The notes under the pieces were generated by a model. The model did no database searches, was not told the origin of the DNA, and saw only the letters and a program-made list of their open reading frames with translations. A stretch of 5,189 nucleotides of DNA from the NCBI GenBank assembly GCA_005789375.1, contig SXXZ01000362.1, positions 1 through 5,189 of the forward strand, read 5' to 3'. Position 1 is the first letter of the stretch, and each line of letters begins with the position of its first letter. The position numbers were made by a program, and so were the translations under genes. Below, piece after piece: positions 1 through 5,189 of this stretch. This stretch comes from Verrucomicrobiales bacterium (GTDB lineage Bacteria > Verrucomicrobiota > Verrucomicrobiae > Limisphaerales > UBA9464).

Positions 1-542
1 CGGCCCGCCACGTCGAGATTAATGACCACTTCCTTGATGGAGCGCACATCCTCCAGAATTCGATCTAGCAACGCACCCAGGTCTTCCTTACTGGGCAATG
101 GGAAACTCAAGACGGTAATTTCCTTGTCCAATTCCGCGGGAATCTCCAGCAGCGGCGACACCAGGATGACCGTCTTGAAACTGTTCTTCAGGTTCAGAGC
201 GATGTCCTTGAGCTTACGAATGACGGCGAAATTGGACTTCGCCAGGAACGGATGAAAATCCTTGAAGAGGAAAATCGCCGGTTCCACCTGTTCCAGCACC
301 TGGTCTAGAGCGGCGAGTGGGTCTTTGGTGGCACCAGAGCGTCCCTTCTGACTCTGGATACTCGCGCCGGCCAACACGATGCCCGTGGAATAAGACCACT
401 CGAAGGCCTTCTTACCCCGGCGGGCGGCGATGTCCATCACCACAGGGATCACGCGCAGCTCCTCGCTGGTCTGAATATAGATCAGCGGATACCGAGCTCG
501 GATGAGCACCTCGAGTTCAGAGGCAAACGTGTTGGAGGTCAT
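1..542 (-). CDS. Ycf46-like AAA+ ATPase, N-terminal part (cut by window edge)
   Basis: This frame starts at ATG 542-540 and stays open to the left edge, giving 180 residues of the N-terminus. The sequence begins with a short helix and then 'LIRARYPLIYIQTSEELRV' (residues 13-31), the opening I recognise from Ycf46-type AAA+ proteins. A degenerate ATPase-like half follows: 'FLFKDFHPFL' (91-100) sits at the Walker-B-like strand, 'VILVSP' (125-130) resembles a sensor strand, and then come 'IPAELDKEI' (134-142) and 'FPLPSKEDL' (147-155). The catalytic AAA+ module with Walker A and B should lie downstream, outside the window. The start overlaps the stop of the 80-aa gene as ATGA (539-542), so translation is probably coupled; no clear Shine-Dalgarno is visible. 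The family is cytosolic and its biochemical role is unsettled; a link to inorganic-carbon regulation has been proposed in cyanobacteria. Family call fairly sure, function unknown. Confidence 0.85.
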   Translation of the reverse strand, partial: MTSNTFASELEVLIRARYPLIYIQTSEELRVIPVVMDIAARRGKKAFEWSYSTGIVLAGASIQSQKGRSGATKDPLAALDQVLEQVEPAIFLFKDFHPFLAKSNFAVIRKLKDIALNLKNSFKTVILVSPLLEIPAELDKEITVLSFPLPSKEDLGALLDRILEDVRSIKEVVINLDVAG

Positions 543-781
543 GGAGAAGTCGATTTAGTGGAGGGGGAGGCGTCGCCCGAATCCAGCGCGGTCTGAAGAA
601 AAAACGCCAGTTCCGGAGTCAAGTTGTGGGCCAGGATGCGCCCGTCGGTGAGCAGCATTAGCTCCGAAATCACCGGAACCAATTTAGAGTCTGGAATAAG
701 AGTGGGGGACCCAAATGGTTCCGGCCCCGAGGTCGGTCTGCAGGGCTCGGTTTCATTTGATCCTTCAGAGAGCGGCGTCAT
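539..781 (-). CDS. 80-aa protein of unknown function between the radical SAM and Ycf46-like genes
   Basis: I do not recognise this small protein. It starts at ATG 781-779, 12 bases after the radical SAM stop, and its TGA overlaps the next ATG by four bases. The first 30 or so residues are polar and proline-rich, probably disordered. The middle looks folded: 'VISELMLLTDGRILAHNLTP' (residues 37-56), then a hydrophobic helix-like stretch 'ELAFFLQTAL' (57-66) and a Ser/Thr-rich polar tail. There is no signal peptide, membrane segment, cysteine cluster or DNA-binding motif. The tight spacing on both sides supports a real gene co-expressed with its neighbours. It could be a small accessory or adaptor for the adjacent ATPase, but that is inferred from position only. 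An internal Met at residue 42 is a possible later start, though it would remove the first part of the folded segment. No Shine-Dalgarno precedes ATG 781. Confidence 0.65.
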   Translation of the reverse strand: MTPLSEGSNETEPCRPTSGPEPFGSPTLIPDSKLVPVISELMLLTDGRILAHNLTPELAFFLQTALDSGDASPSTKSTSP

Positions 782-793
782 GCAGTGAGTCTT

Positions 794-1747
794 TTAGTCA
801 ATAAACCGCAGTCCGGCCTCCATCCCGATACGGGTGGCCTCCTGGGCCTCGCTCAACCGTCCCGGTGCCTTTAGTTCCGGGTGACGGCTGCTGAACCAAC
901 CGGGCCAGAAGCCGGCCCTCAAGCTCACCTCCACCTGGGGCAGATGTTCCGCGATCCACGCCGCAGCCGGGCGCCAGCAGCATTCGAGGTGCCCCGGCAA
1001 AAGGAGGTGCCGCACAATCAGGCGAGTCTGCCCCGCCGCCCAGAGCAGGTTGTCCTGGACGGTCGAGCAGTAACCCTCCACGCGAGCGATGCGACGGGCG
1101 CAGTCGTCGTTGCCAAACTTGAGGTCTGCCACCCAACCATCGAAGACCCCATCCAACAGGGCATTGGACTCCGGAGTGCCGTGGGCGTTGGTCTTCCACA
1201 CCACAGGCAACCCGTCCGGCAGAGCCGCCACCAGTTGCAAAGCCGAGGCCAAATGAATCGTCGGCTCGCCCCCGAGGATCATCAGGCTGCGCACCGCGCC
1301 GGATTCCCAAGCCCGACCGATGCGGCTCAGCAGAGCCTCCCGCTCGATTCCTTCGGGAACGGAACCCGCCGACGCATCCCAACTCTCGCGACCGGTGTTG
1401 CAGAAATCACAGCGGAGATCGCACCCGCTAAAGGCCACCGCAAAGACCGGACACAAATCAGATTCATCCCCCACTTCGATCTGGGCACTGAAAATACGCC
1501 CCTCGGGACCGGCATGACAGGGGCCTCTTTGGCCGGCCAGACGATCCACCCCGCACCGATGCGCGCACCAATGACACTGACTCAATTGTTCGCGTGCGAT
1601 GGCGGCCCGTTGGGATGCCAACCCAGCGCGCGAACCCGTCTCCGTGTGCCCAGTACCGACACATCGAATCGGCTTCCGGCCGCGGCTCGGGCTCGCGACA
1701 TAAAACCCCTCTCGCAAACCCGGCTCCTGGGCCGAAGACAGGCTCAA
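794..1747 (-). CDS. Radical SAM protein of the PflX / COG1313 type
   Basis: This is a radical SAM enzyme related to pyruvate formate-lyase activase, closest to the PflX-like group whose substrate is not established. Numbering from the TTG start (317 aa): an N-terminal cysteine set C58, C61, C65 and C77 ('CHWCAHRC' and 'GPCHAG'); the CxxxCxxC cluster C109, C113, C116 in 'SGCDLRCDFCNTG' that binds the SAM-cleaving 4Fe-4S; 'GGEP' (159-162), the usual SAM-contacting motif; then 'WKTNAHGT' (184-191), 'VADLKFGND' (206-214) and 'RHLLLPGH' (246-253). An extra Cys pair lies at 256-257. The frame is also open up to a GTG at 1762. I prefer TTG 1747-1745 because GGAGG (1756-1760) lies 8 bases before it and because it forms a TTGA overlap with the upstream stop. 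No glycyl-radical enzyme is in view, so the target is unknown. Family call is firm; the exact start is less certain. Confidence 0.88.
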   Translation of the reverse strand: MSLSSAQEPGLREGFYVASPSRGRKPIRCVGTGHTETGSRAGLASQRAAIAREQLSQCHWCAHRCGVDRLAGQRGPCHAGPEGRIFSAQIEVGDESDLCPVFAVAFSGCDLRCDFCNTGRESWDASAGSVPEGIEREALLSRIGRAWESGAVRSLMILGGEPTIHLASALQLVAALPDGLPVVWKTNAHGTPESNALLDGVFDGWVADLKFGNDDCARRIARVEGYCSTVQDNLLWAAGQTRLIVRHLLLPGHLECCWRPAAAWIAEHLPQVEVSLRAGFWPGWFSSRHPELKAPGRLSEAQEATRIGMEAGLRFID

Positions 1748-1992
1748 AAGAGTTGCCTCCACAAGGATTTCAAGTCGGCACCGATCGGCGGAGTAACACC
1801 CGCCGGATTCGCAATACTCGCTGTCACGCGCGCTCGCAAATCTTCCGGAACCGGCGTCTGAGACCGGTCCCAGGCGATCAGCGCTTCAGGAGTCTCGAAG
1901 TCGACCGGCGTCCGAGCCTCTGTGTGCTGAGTGGACGTACTTTCCAAGTTCGCCTGAGTGACTGTTTGAAGTCGTTGGGACGGGGTGCTCAT
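1744..1992 (-). CDS. 82-aa protein of unknown function next to the ECF sigma factor
   Basis: I do not recognise this protein. It starts at ATG 1992-1990, 24 bases after the sigma-factor stop, and its TGA (1746-1744) overlaps the proposed TTG start of the radical SAM gene. The first half is polar, rich in Thr, Gln and Glu. The second half contains 'PEALIAWDRSQTPVPEDLRA' (residues 35-54), 'RVTASIANP' (55-63) and a terminal 'ADLKSLWRQLF' (72-82). A proline followed by 'DLRARVTASI' resembles the juxtamembrane linker often seen in anti-sigma factors, and the position after an ECF sigma gene fits such a partner. However, there is no transmembrane segment and no HxxxCxxC zinc motif, so an anti-sigma role is only a guess. 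No Shine-Dalgarno is seen; the bases before ATG are C-rich. Gene reality is supported by spacing and by the GGAGG for the next gene lying inside its last codons. Confidence 0.6.
   Translation of the reverse strand: MSTPSQRLQTVTQANLESTSTQHTEARTPVDFETPEALIAWDRSQTPVPEDLRARVTASIANPAGVTPPIGADLKSLWRQLF
1756..1760 (-). promoter_or_regulatory. Shine-Dalgarno GGAGG deciding a TTG start for the radical SAM gene
   Basis: GGAGG reads on the minus strand at 1760-1756, inside the last codons of the 82-aa gene. It is followed by the 8-base spacer CAACTCTT and then TTG at 1747-1745. The alternative GTG at 1762 has no purine-rich sequence before it. This favours TTG as the start and termination-reinitiation through the TTGA overlap. 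Confidence 0.6.
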
Positions 1993-2016
1993 GGGGGAAT
2001 TGGCAAAAATAGGGGT

Positions 2017-2610
2017 TTAGCCGGTCTTGACGAATGCAGCCGAGAAGGCTCGGCGGGCCCGGTGCAGTTTACCACGGACGGCATCGGAACTCTGTTGGGT
2101 AATCTCGCCGACCTGTTCATAGCTCAGATCTTGATCAGCGACCAAGAGCAGCAGGCACCGGTACTCCTCCGGCAGGCAGTCTAAGGCGTTTTGAATGCGC
2201 TGACCCAGTTCCTTGGTCTCGAGAGCACGGAGAGGGTCCCCAGCCATGGAAGGCTGAGACTCCAAGAGCGAGGTGTCGTCGGTGAGGTGGATATTTCGCG
2301 CAGACCATCGCTGCCGCAAGTTGGTGCAATGGTGGAGGGTGATCCGGTAGAGCCAGGTCCGGATCTCGGAGTCACCCCGGAAAGATCCAAAATTCCGGAA
2401 GGCCTTCACGAACACGTCATGGGCGACGTCCTGGGCCTGCGCCGCATCCCCCAAAAACCGCAACGCCAAATAATACACCGGCTGCGCATGGGCTGCGTAA
2501 ACCGCCTCGAAATCGGCCGACAACCCTCCGTGTTCACCCACGCTGCCCCCATTTTCCGGAGCATTCCCCTGCTCCTCGCAGGCGATCTCCTTGGGTTCGG
2601 GCGCGATCAT
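2017..2610 (-). CDS. ECF-type RNA polymerase sigma-70 factor
   Basis: This gene encodes a two-domain extracytoplasmic-function sigma factor that would direct RNA polymerase to a specific promoter set. Numbering from ATG 2610-2608 (197 aa): region 2 runs from about residue 34 to 101, with 'FEAVYAAHAQPVYYLALRFL' at its start, 'DVAHDVFVKAF' (61-71) corresponding to the core-binding and -10-recognition helices, and 'IRTWLYRITLHHC' (83-95). A variable linker follows. Region 4 spans about 140-190, with 'LPEEYRCLLLLV' (146-157) and the helix-turn-helix 'LSYEQVGEITQQSSDAVRG' (162-180) that reads the -35 element, ending 'KLHRARRAF'. The frame extends upstream to a TTG at 2688, but those 26 extra residues do not look like sigma sequence. 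An extended AAAGGAGGTG abuts the ATG. The roughly 33-residue polar N-terminal tail is longer than in minimal ECF factors. It heads the minus-strand operon, and self-activation is common in such arrangements, though I cannot identify its promoter. Confidence 0.9.
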   Translation of the reverse strand: MIAPEPKEIACEEQGNAPENGGSVGEHGGLSADFEAVYAAHAQPVYYLALRFLGDAAQAQDVAHDVFVKAFRNFGSFRGDSEIRTWLYRITLHHCTNLRQRWSARNIHLTDDTSLLESQPSMAGDPLRALETKELGQRIQNALDCLPEEYRCLLLLVADQDLSYEQVGEITQQSSDAVRGKLHRARRAFSAAFVKTG

Positions 2611-2620
2611 CACCTCCTTT
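2611..2620 (-). promoter_or_regulatory. Extended Shine-Dalgarno AAAGGAGGTG abutting the sigma-factor ATG
   Basis: The minus strand reads AAAGGAGGTG immediately followed by ATG ATC. Together these bases match the usual complement of the 16S rRNA 3' end over about 12 positions (AAAGGAGGTGAT). Only two bases (TG) lie between GGAGG and ATG, much closer than the usual 5-9. The site either works inefficiently for ATG 2610 or indicates unusual initiation. Confidence 0.5.
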
Positions 2621-2761
2621 GGACAAGGCCACCGCCCGAGTGTCACGCAGGAAAAACTCCCATCGAATCGCTTCGGGTGCGCCCTCAACCGCGAAACCTC
2701 GTCGGAGTTGTGCCCGGCGATCCATTTCTCCCCAATCCTTCCCTCCCAGACGTTTGATGCC

Positions 2762-2767
2762 TAGAAT
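2762..2767 (+). promoter_or_regulatory. Possible -10 element (TAGAAT) for hisA
   Basis: TAGAAT differs from the TATAAT consensus at one base. The matching -35 position at 17-base spacing (2739-2744) reads TTCCCT, a poor match. If it is used, transcription would begin about 1-3 bases before GTG 2776 and give a leaderless or almost leaderless hisA mRNA, which would agree with the lack of any Shine-Dalgarno there. This is a weak call. Confidence 0.25.
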
Positions 2768-2775
2768 TCGCGCCT

Positions 2776-3546
2776 GTGTTTCGGCCGTGCATTGATTTGC
2801 GCAATGGGAAGGTGGTCCAGATCGTGGGGGGAACCCTCGACGATGCGGGCACTTCGACGCTCACTCGCTTCCAGTCGGAGCACCCGCCCTCCTGGTATGC
2901 CGAACTTTACCGGAAGGACGGCCTCACCGGCGGGCATGTCATCGCCTTGGGTCCGGGCAACGAGTCTGCCGCGCGCGATGCCCTCGGCGCGTGGCCCGGC
3001 GGCCTGCAGTATGGCGGGGGCGTGAACCTCGACAACGCGTCGACCTGGCTGGAGGCCGGAGCCTCTCAAGTGATCGTCACCTCGTGGGTCTTCCGCGATG
3101 GACTCCTCGACCGCCAGCGCCTGGCCGACCTGGTTGACCGCGTGGGCAAGGAACGTCTGGTGCTCGACCTGAGCTGCCGCAAGCGCGACGGCCGCTATTG
3201 GGTGGTGACCGACCGGTGGCAGCGATTCACCTCGCTGGAGGTCAACGAGGCGGCGTGCCAAGATCTGGCCCAATCCTGTTCTGAGTTCCTCATCCATGCC
3301 GTCGATGTCGAAGGCCTGTGTCAGGGCATCGACCTCGAATTGGTGGAATCCCTTTCACGTTGGTGCCCCATCCCGGCGACCTATGCCGGTGGGGCCAAGT
3401 CGATGGACGACCTTAAAACGGTGGAACACGCAGGCGACGGCCGGATTCACCTGACCATTGGATCCGCCTTAGACATCTTTGGCGGCTCCGGCGTGCGCTA
3501 CACCGACTGCGTCGAGTTCAACAAATCCAGCACCCACCCACACTGA
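2776..3546 (+). CDS. hisA: HisA, phosphoribosylformimino-AICAR-phosphate isomerase, eukaryotic (fungal/plant His6) type
   Basis: This enzyme carries out the Amadori-type isomerisation of ProFAR to PRFAR, the HisA step of histidine synthesis, in the cytosol as a (beta/alpha)8 barrel. The 256-aa sequence follows the yeast His6/plant HISN3 lineage rather than ordinary bacterial HisA: 'FRPCIDLRNGKVVQIVGGTL' (2-21), 'YAELYRKDGLTGGHVIALG' (41-59), 'GGLQYGGGVN' (75-84), 'ASQVIVTSWVF' (96-106), 'LVLDLSCRKRDGRYWVVTD' (128-146), 'HAVDVEGLCQGID' (174-186), 'TYAGGAKSMDDL' (202-213) and 'TIGSALDIFGG' (227-237). D7 and D131 sit where the two catalytic aspartates belong; the GGG, AGGAKS and GSALD loops bind substrate phosphates. 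Length is normal for this type. GTG 2776 is chosen because an in-frame TGA lies at 2755-2757 and it leads straight into the conserved FRPCIDL. No Shine-Dalgarno is seen. No other his gene is adjacent; glutaredoxin follows after 5 bases. Confidence 0.95.
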   Translation: MFRPCIDLRNGKVVQIVGGTLDDAGTSTLTRFQSEHPPSWYAELYRKDGLTGGHVIALGPGNESAARDALGAWPGGLQYGGGVNLDNASTWLEAGASQVIVTSWVFRDGLLDRQRLADLVDRVGKERLVLDLSCRKRDGRYWVVTDRWQRFTSLEVNEAACQDLAQSCSEFLIHAVDVEGLCQGIDLELVESLSRWCPIPATYAGGAKSMDDLKTVEHAGDGRIHLTIGSALDIFGGSGVRYTDCVEFNKSSTHPH

Positions 3547-3551
3547 TCTCT

Positions 3552-3806
3552 ATGATCCCCAAACATGTTCGCCTTTTCATCAAGCCCGGTTGTCCCTGGT
3601 GCGACGAAGCCATTGAGTGGCTCGACGCCCGCAAGATCGGCTATGAAACGCTCGATGTGATCCGCGACGCGGCCGCCCGGGCGGAGATGCGCGAATTGAC
3701 CGACCAAACCAAAGCTCCCTCCATTGAGCTGGATGGCCATGTGCTGGCCGACTTCGGGGCCGATGAGCTGGAAGCGTGGATGGCTCAATTGGGCTACGCA
3801 GTCTAA
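3552..3806 (+). CDS. Glutaredoxin-like thiol oxidoreductase (CPWC)
   Basis: This is an 84-aa single-domain glutaredoxin fold, the usual size for the NrdH/GrxC class, probably a cytosolic thiol-disulfide reductant. The first strand 'VRLFIKPGCPWC' carries the dithiol active site C14-P-W-C17, followed by the helix 'DEAIEWLDARKIG' (18-30) and strand 'YETLDV' (31-36). The cis-proline is P56 in 'TKAPSIELDG' (53-62), where classic glutaredoxins have TVP. The C-terminal glutathione-binding GG motif is replaced by 'LADFGADEL' (65-73), so glutathione use is not assured and thioredoxin-reductase coupling is possible. The ATG lies only 5 bases after the hisA stop, so the two are very likely co-transcribed. 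No signal peptide. Physiological partner unknown. Confidence 0.9.
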   Translation: MIPKHVRLFIKPGCPWCDEAIEWLDARKIGYETLDVIRDAAARAEMRELTDQTKAPSIELDGHVLADFGADELEAWMAQLGYAV

Positions 3807-3872
3807 TCGGGCTCACGACGCGGAGGCGCCGCAGCAAGGCACGTCTCTTGGCCTACCCACGAACCACTCCGC
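3807..3872. other. Convergent intergenic gap without a convincing terminator
   Basis: These 66 bases lie between the ends of the glutaredoxin gene and the minus-strand CotH/lamin-tail gene. The only fold seen is a weak GCGG-AGGCG-CCGC hairpin near 3820-3832 with a 4-bp stem and no T tract on either strand. Termination here may be factor-dependent, or the transcripts may overlap. Confidence 0.4.
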
Positions 3873-5189
3873 TCACGGATTGGCCAAACCCGGCGATCCA
3901 CCGATCCGAGTAGAGACCCTCCAGGCTCCGGGTTGATCGGAGTAAGCCTGAACGCTCCGAAGTTGCAGAGTGTACCCGCGGCCATCGGCTTCGACCGGCC
4001 AAGGGGCAGAATCGTCGTAGGCGAGCCTAAGCACCAGCGTGCCGTCAGCCGCGTGGATTCGCAGCGTGTCGCCGCCATTACCCAAGCCAAACCCAAACTC
4101 GCCCAGCGGCTTGGGCCCGAGCGGAAACGTCCGCTGAAACCGGAGACTGTCCTGACAAAACACGGCATATCCGCCGGCAGGAATCACTCCACTAGAAACC
4201 ACGCTCACATTCGAATCGGTGTCATCGCGCACAATCCACCCGGTGAGATCCACCGGTGCGGTGCCAGGATTGTGCAACTCGAACCAATCGCCAGAATCAG
4301 CCGCAGAGGCCGGATGATACTGGATCTCGCTCAAAATCACCGAAGGCCGCGCCGGGGGCACCGGTGAGTAGGCCTCCAAATGAGCAGTCAGAGTGTTGGT
4401 GCCGGATGGCGGATTGAACTCCCACCGGGCTAGCGAACCCTCGTTGCCCCAACCGCTCCAACCGACAACACGAAATCCCGGTGCGGGAATCACCGTGGCC
4501 ACCACGGGCGCGTCCCGAAAAAAGGTTCCCATCCAGGGAGGCGGCGCGGCCACCGAACGATTCAACCTCACCTGCCCAGCCCCGGCCGGCGAAACGACCG
4601 CCTGCAGTTGCGCCAACCCCTGCTTCAAGCCGAAGTGATTGAGGCAATCTTGCCGGAGCTTGGCCGGACGCTTGCGGGCGAAGTCACTCAAGGAGTCGAG
4701 GTTCTTCTCCCAGGTCGCCGCCGTGAACGGTTCATACTCCGCCTGATAGGGCTTGCCGTAACCACGCTTCTGCAACTCGGCGAAGCTCCAGCGTTGGAGG
4801 TGCCGGGGAATCTCTGGCCGAATTACTGCGGCCATGGAACGGATCGTTGCCTCCACCCGCTCTTCACGAAAAGGCCCGTTTAGAAAGTCCGCACAGCGCT
4901 GGATAAAGAGGGTCCGTACCCCGGGGTTGGTCAGCAACCGGCGGAGCATCAAGGTGCGCCCGCCTTCATTAGGCCAACCAGTGCCTGAGCCGGTACCAGC
5001 GGTCGAGAAGGCGAAGATATTGTCATAGTTCCCGTAATCGCGGGCCATGGCCGGCACGTACACCTCGGGCTTCCACAAATTGAAGCCGTAGTCCTGATCG
5101 TAGACGATCCATCGGAACCGCCCGTTCGGAACCCGGGGGCGCCAGCACTTGATGTTGCCGATGTCGAAGTTCTGGAAGTAGAGGATCGA
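3873..5189 (-). CDS. CotH-like / lamin-tail-domain protein, C-terminal 438 residues (cut by window edge)
   Basis: The frame is open from the right edge to TGA 3875-3873; the true start lies outside. Numbering from the first visible codon: residues 1-135 match the C-terminal half of CotH-kinase-like proteins, with 'GRFRWIVYDQDYGFN' (23-37) holding the acidic DQD metal-site motif, 'LMLRRLLTNPGVRTLFIQR' (80-98), 'ADFLNGPF' (100-107) and 'PEIPRHLQRW' (125-134). Around 197-272 is a beta-rich stretch with 'APGFRVVGWSGWG' (236-248), resembling bacterial surface-repeat domains. A lamin-tail (LTD) domain spans about 283-402: 'VILSEIQYHP', 'DWFELHNPGTAPVDLTGW' (301-318) and 'AGGYAVFCQD' (338-347). It ends 'GSPGLANP' without a visible anchor or PEP-CTERM-type tail. 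CotH homologues can be protein kinases; many environmental members are large extracytoplasmic proteins. Any signal peptide would be off-window. Export, substrate and activity are inferred. Confidence 0.88.
   Translation of the reverse strand, partial: SILYFQNFDIGNIKCWRPRVPNGRFRWIVYDQDYGFNLWKPEVYVPAMARDYGNYDNIFAFSTAGTGSGTGWPNEGGRTLMLRRLLTNPGVRTLFIQRCADFLNGPFREERVEATIRSMAAVIRPEIPRHLQRWSFAELQKRGYGKPYQAEYEPFTAATWEKNLDSLSDFARKRPAKLRQDCLNHFGLKQGLAQLQAVVSPAGAGQVRLNRSVAAPPPWMGTFFRDAPVVATVIPAPGFRVVGWSGWGNEGSLARWEFNPPSGTNTLTAHLEAYSPVPPARPSVILSEIQYHPASAADSGDWFELHNPGTAPVDLTGWIVRDDTDSNVSVVSSGVIPAGGYAVFCQDSLRFQRTFPLGPKPLGEFGFGLGNGGDTLRIHAADGTLVLRLAYDDSAPWPVEADGRGYTLQLRSVQAYSDQPGAWRVSTRIGGSPGLANP

Larger units (their letters stand above)
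2611..2775. other. Divergent intergenic region between sigma-factor operon and hisA
   Basis: About 165 bases separate the two divergent starts and must hold promoters for both transcription units unless the sigma frame really begins at TTG 2688. I find no convincing ECF-type -35 (GGAAC-like) on the minus strand and no clear operator palindrome. The part nearest the sigma gene is open in the sigma frame up to 2688, but its translation shows no family sequence. No small gene with a plausible start and ribosome site is evident. Confidence 0.5.

Noticed and set aside
1763..1820. GGCGG/CCGCC inverted pairs near 1788-1804 as an operator or attenuator
   Set aside because: They lie inside coding sequence and are short, as expected by chance in GC-rich DNA.
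881..1861. A 326-codon open frame on the plus strand opposite the radical SAM gene
   Set aside because: It is antisense to a gene with clear catalytic motifs. Its translation is low-complexity, Arg/Pro/Ala-rich with no domain, as expected for a GC-rich shadow frame.
2611..2688. N-terminal extension of the sigma factor from TTG 2688
   Set aside because: The 26 added residues lack any sigma-like sequence, and no good ribosome site precedes the TTG. I kept ATG 2610, although its own site is oddly spaced.
1594..2757. Plus-strand open frames of 196 and 188 codons opposite the 82-aa and sigma-factor genes
   Set aside because: They mirror the minus-strand sigma gene and its neighbour, and show no recognisable domain or ribosome site.
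2761..3297. A 178-codon minus-strand open frame opposite hisA
   Set aside because: It is antisense to strongly conserved HisA sequence, with no family motif of its own.
3820..3832. GC-rich hairpin as an intrinsic terminator for the convergent genes
   Set aside because: The stem is only 4 bp and no T tract follows on either strand.

Overview
The window is GC-rich, densely coded chromosomal DNA. Its gene content suggests a member of the Verrucomicrobiota, perhaps the Limisphaerales/Pedosphaera side. The pointers are a HisA of the fungal/plant type, a large CotH-like protein ending in a lamin-tail domain, a glutaredoxin with a KAPS motif, and a Ycf46-type AAA+ protein. This placement is inferred from protein families; there is no rRNA or other taxonomic marker here.

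Layout. (1) Positions 1-2610 hold five tightly packed genes on the minus strand, apparently one operon. In transcription order they are an ECF sigma-70 factor (2017-2610), an unrecognised 82-aa protein (1744-1992), a PflX/COG1313-type radical SAM protein (794-1747), an unrecognised 80-aa protein (539-781), and the N-terminal part of a Ycf46-like AAA+ ATPase that runs off the left edge. Two junctions are stop/start overlaps (TTGA at 1744-1747 and ATGA at 539-542); the other two gaps are 24 and 12 bases. (2) A divergent intergenic stretch of about 165 bases (2611-2775) separates this operon from a plus-strand pair: the eukaryote-type hisA (2776-3546) and, 5 bases later, a small dithiol glutaredoxin (3552-3806). 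(3) After a 66-base convergent gap, the minus strand carries the C-terminal 438 residues of a CotH-like/lamin-tail surface protein (3873-5189, open at the right edge).

How the parts may work together. HisA catalyses a step of histidine biosynthesis and here is not beside other his genes; the glutaredoxin is probably just co-transcribed. The minus-strand operon is the least explained part: a sigma factor, a radical SAM enzyme of unproved substrate, an AAA+ protein and two small proteins are translationally linked, with no glycyl-radical enzyme or other obvious target in view. I see no RNA genes, CRISPR arrays, insertion sequences or convincing intrinsic terminators.
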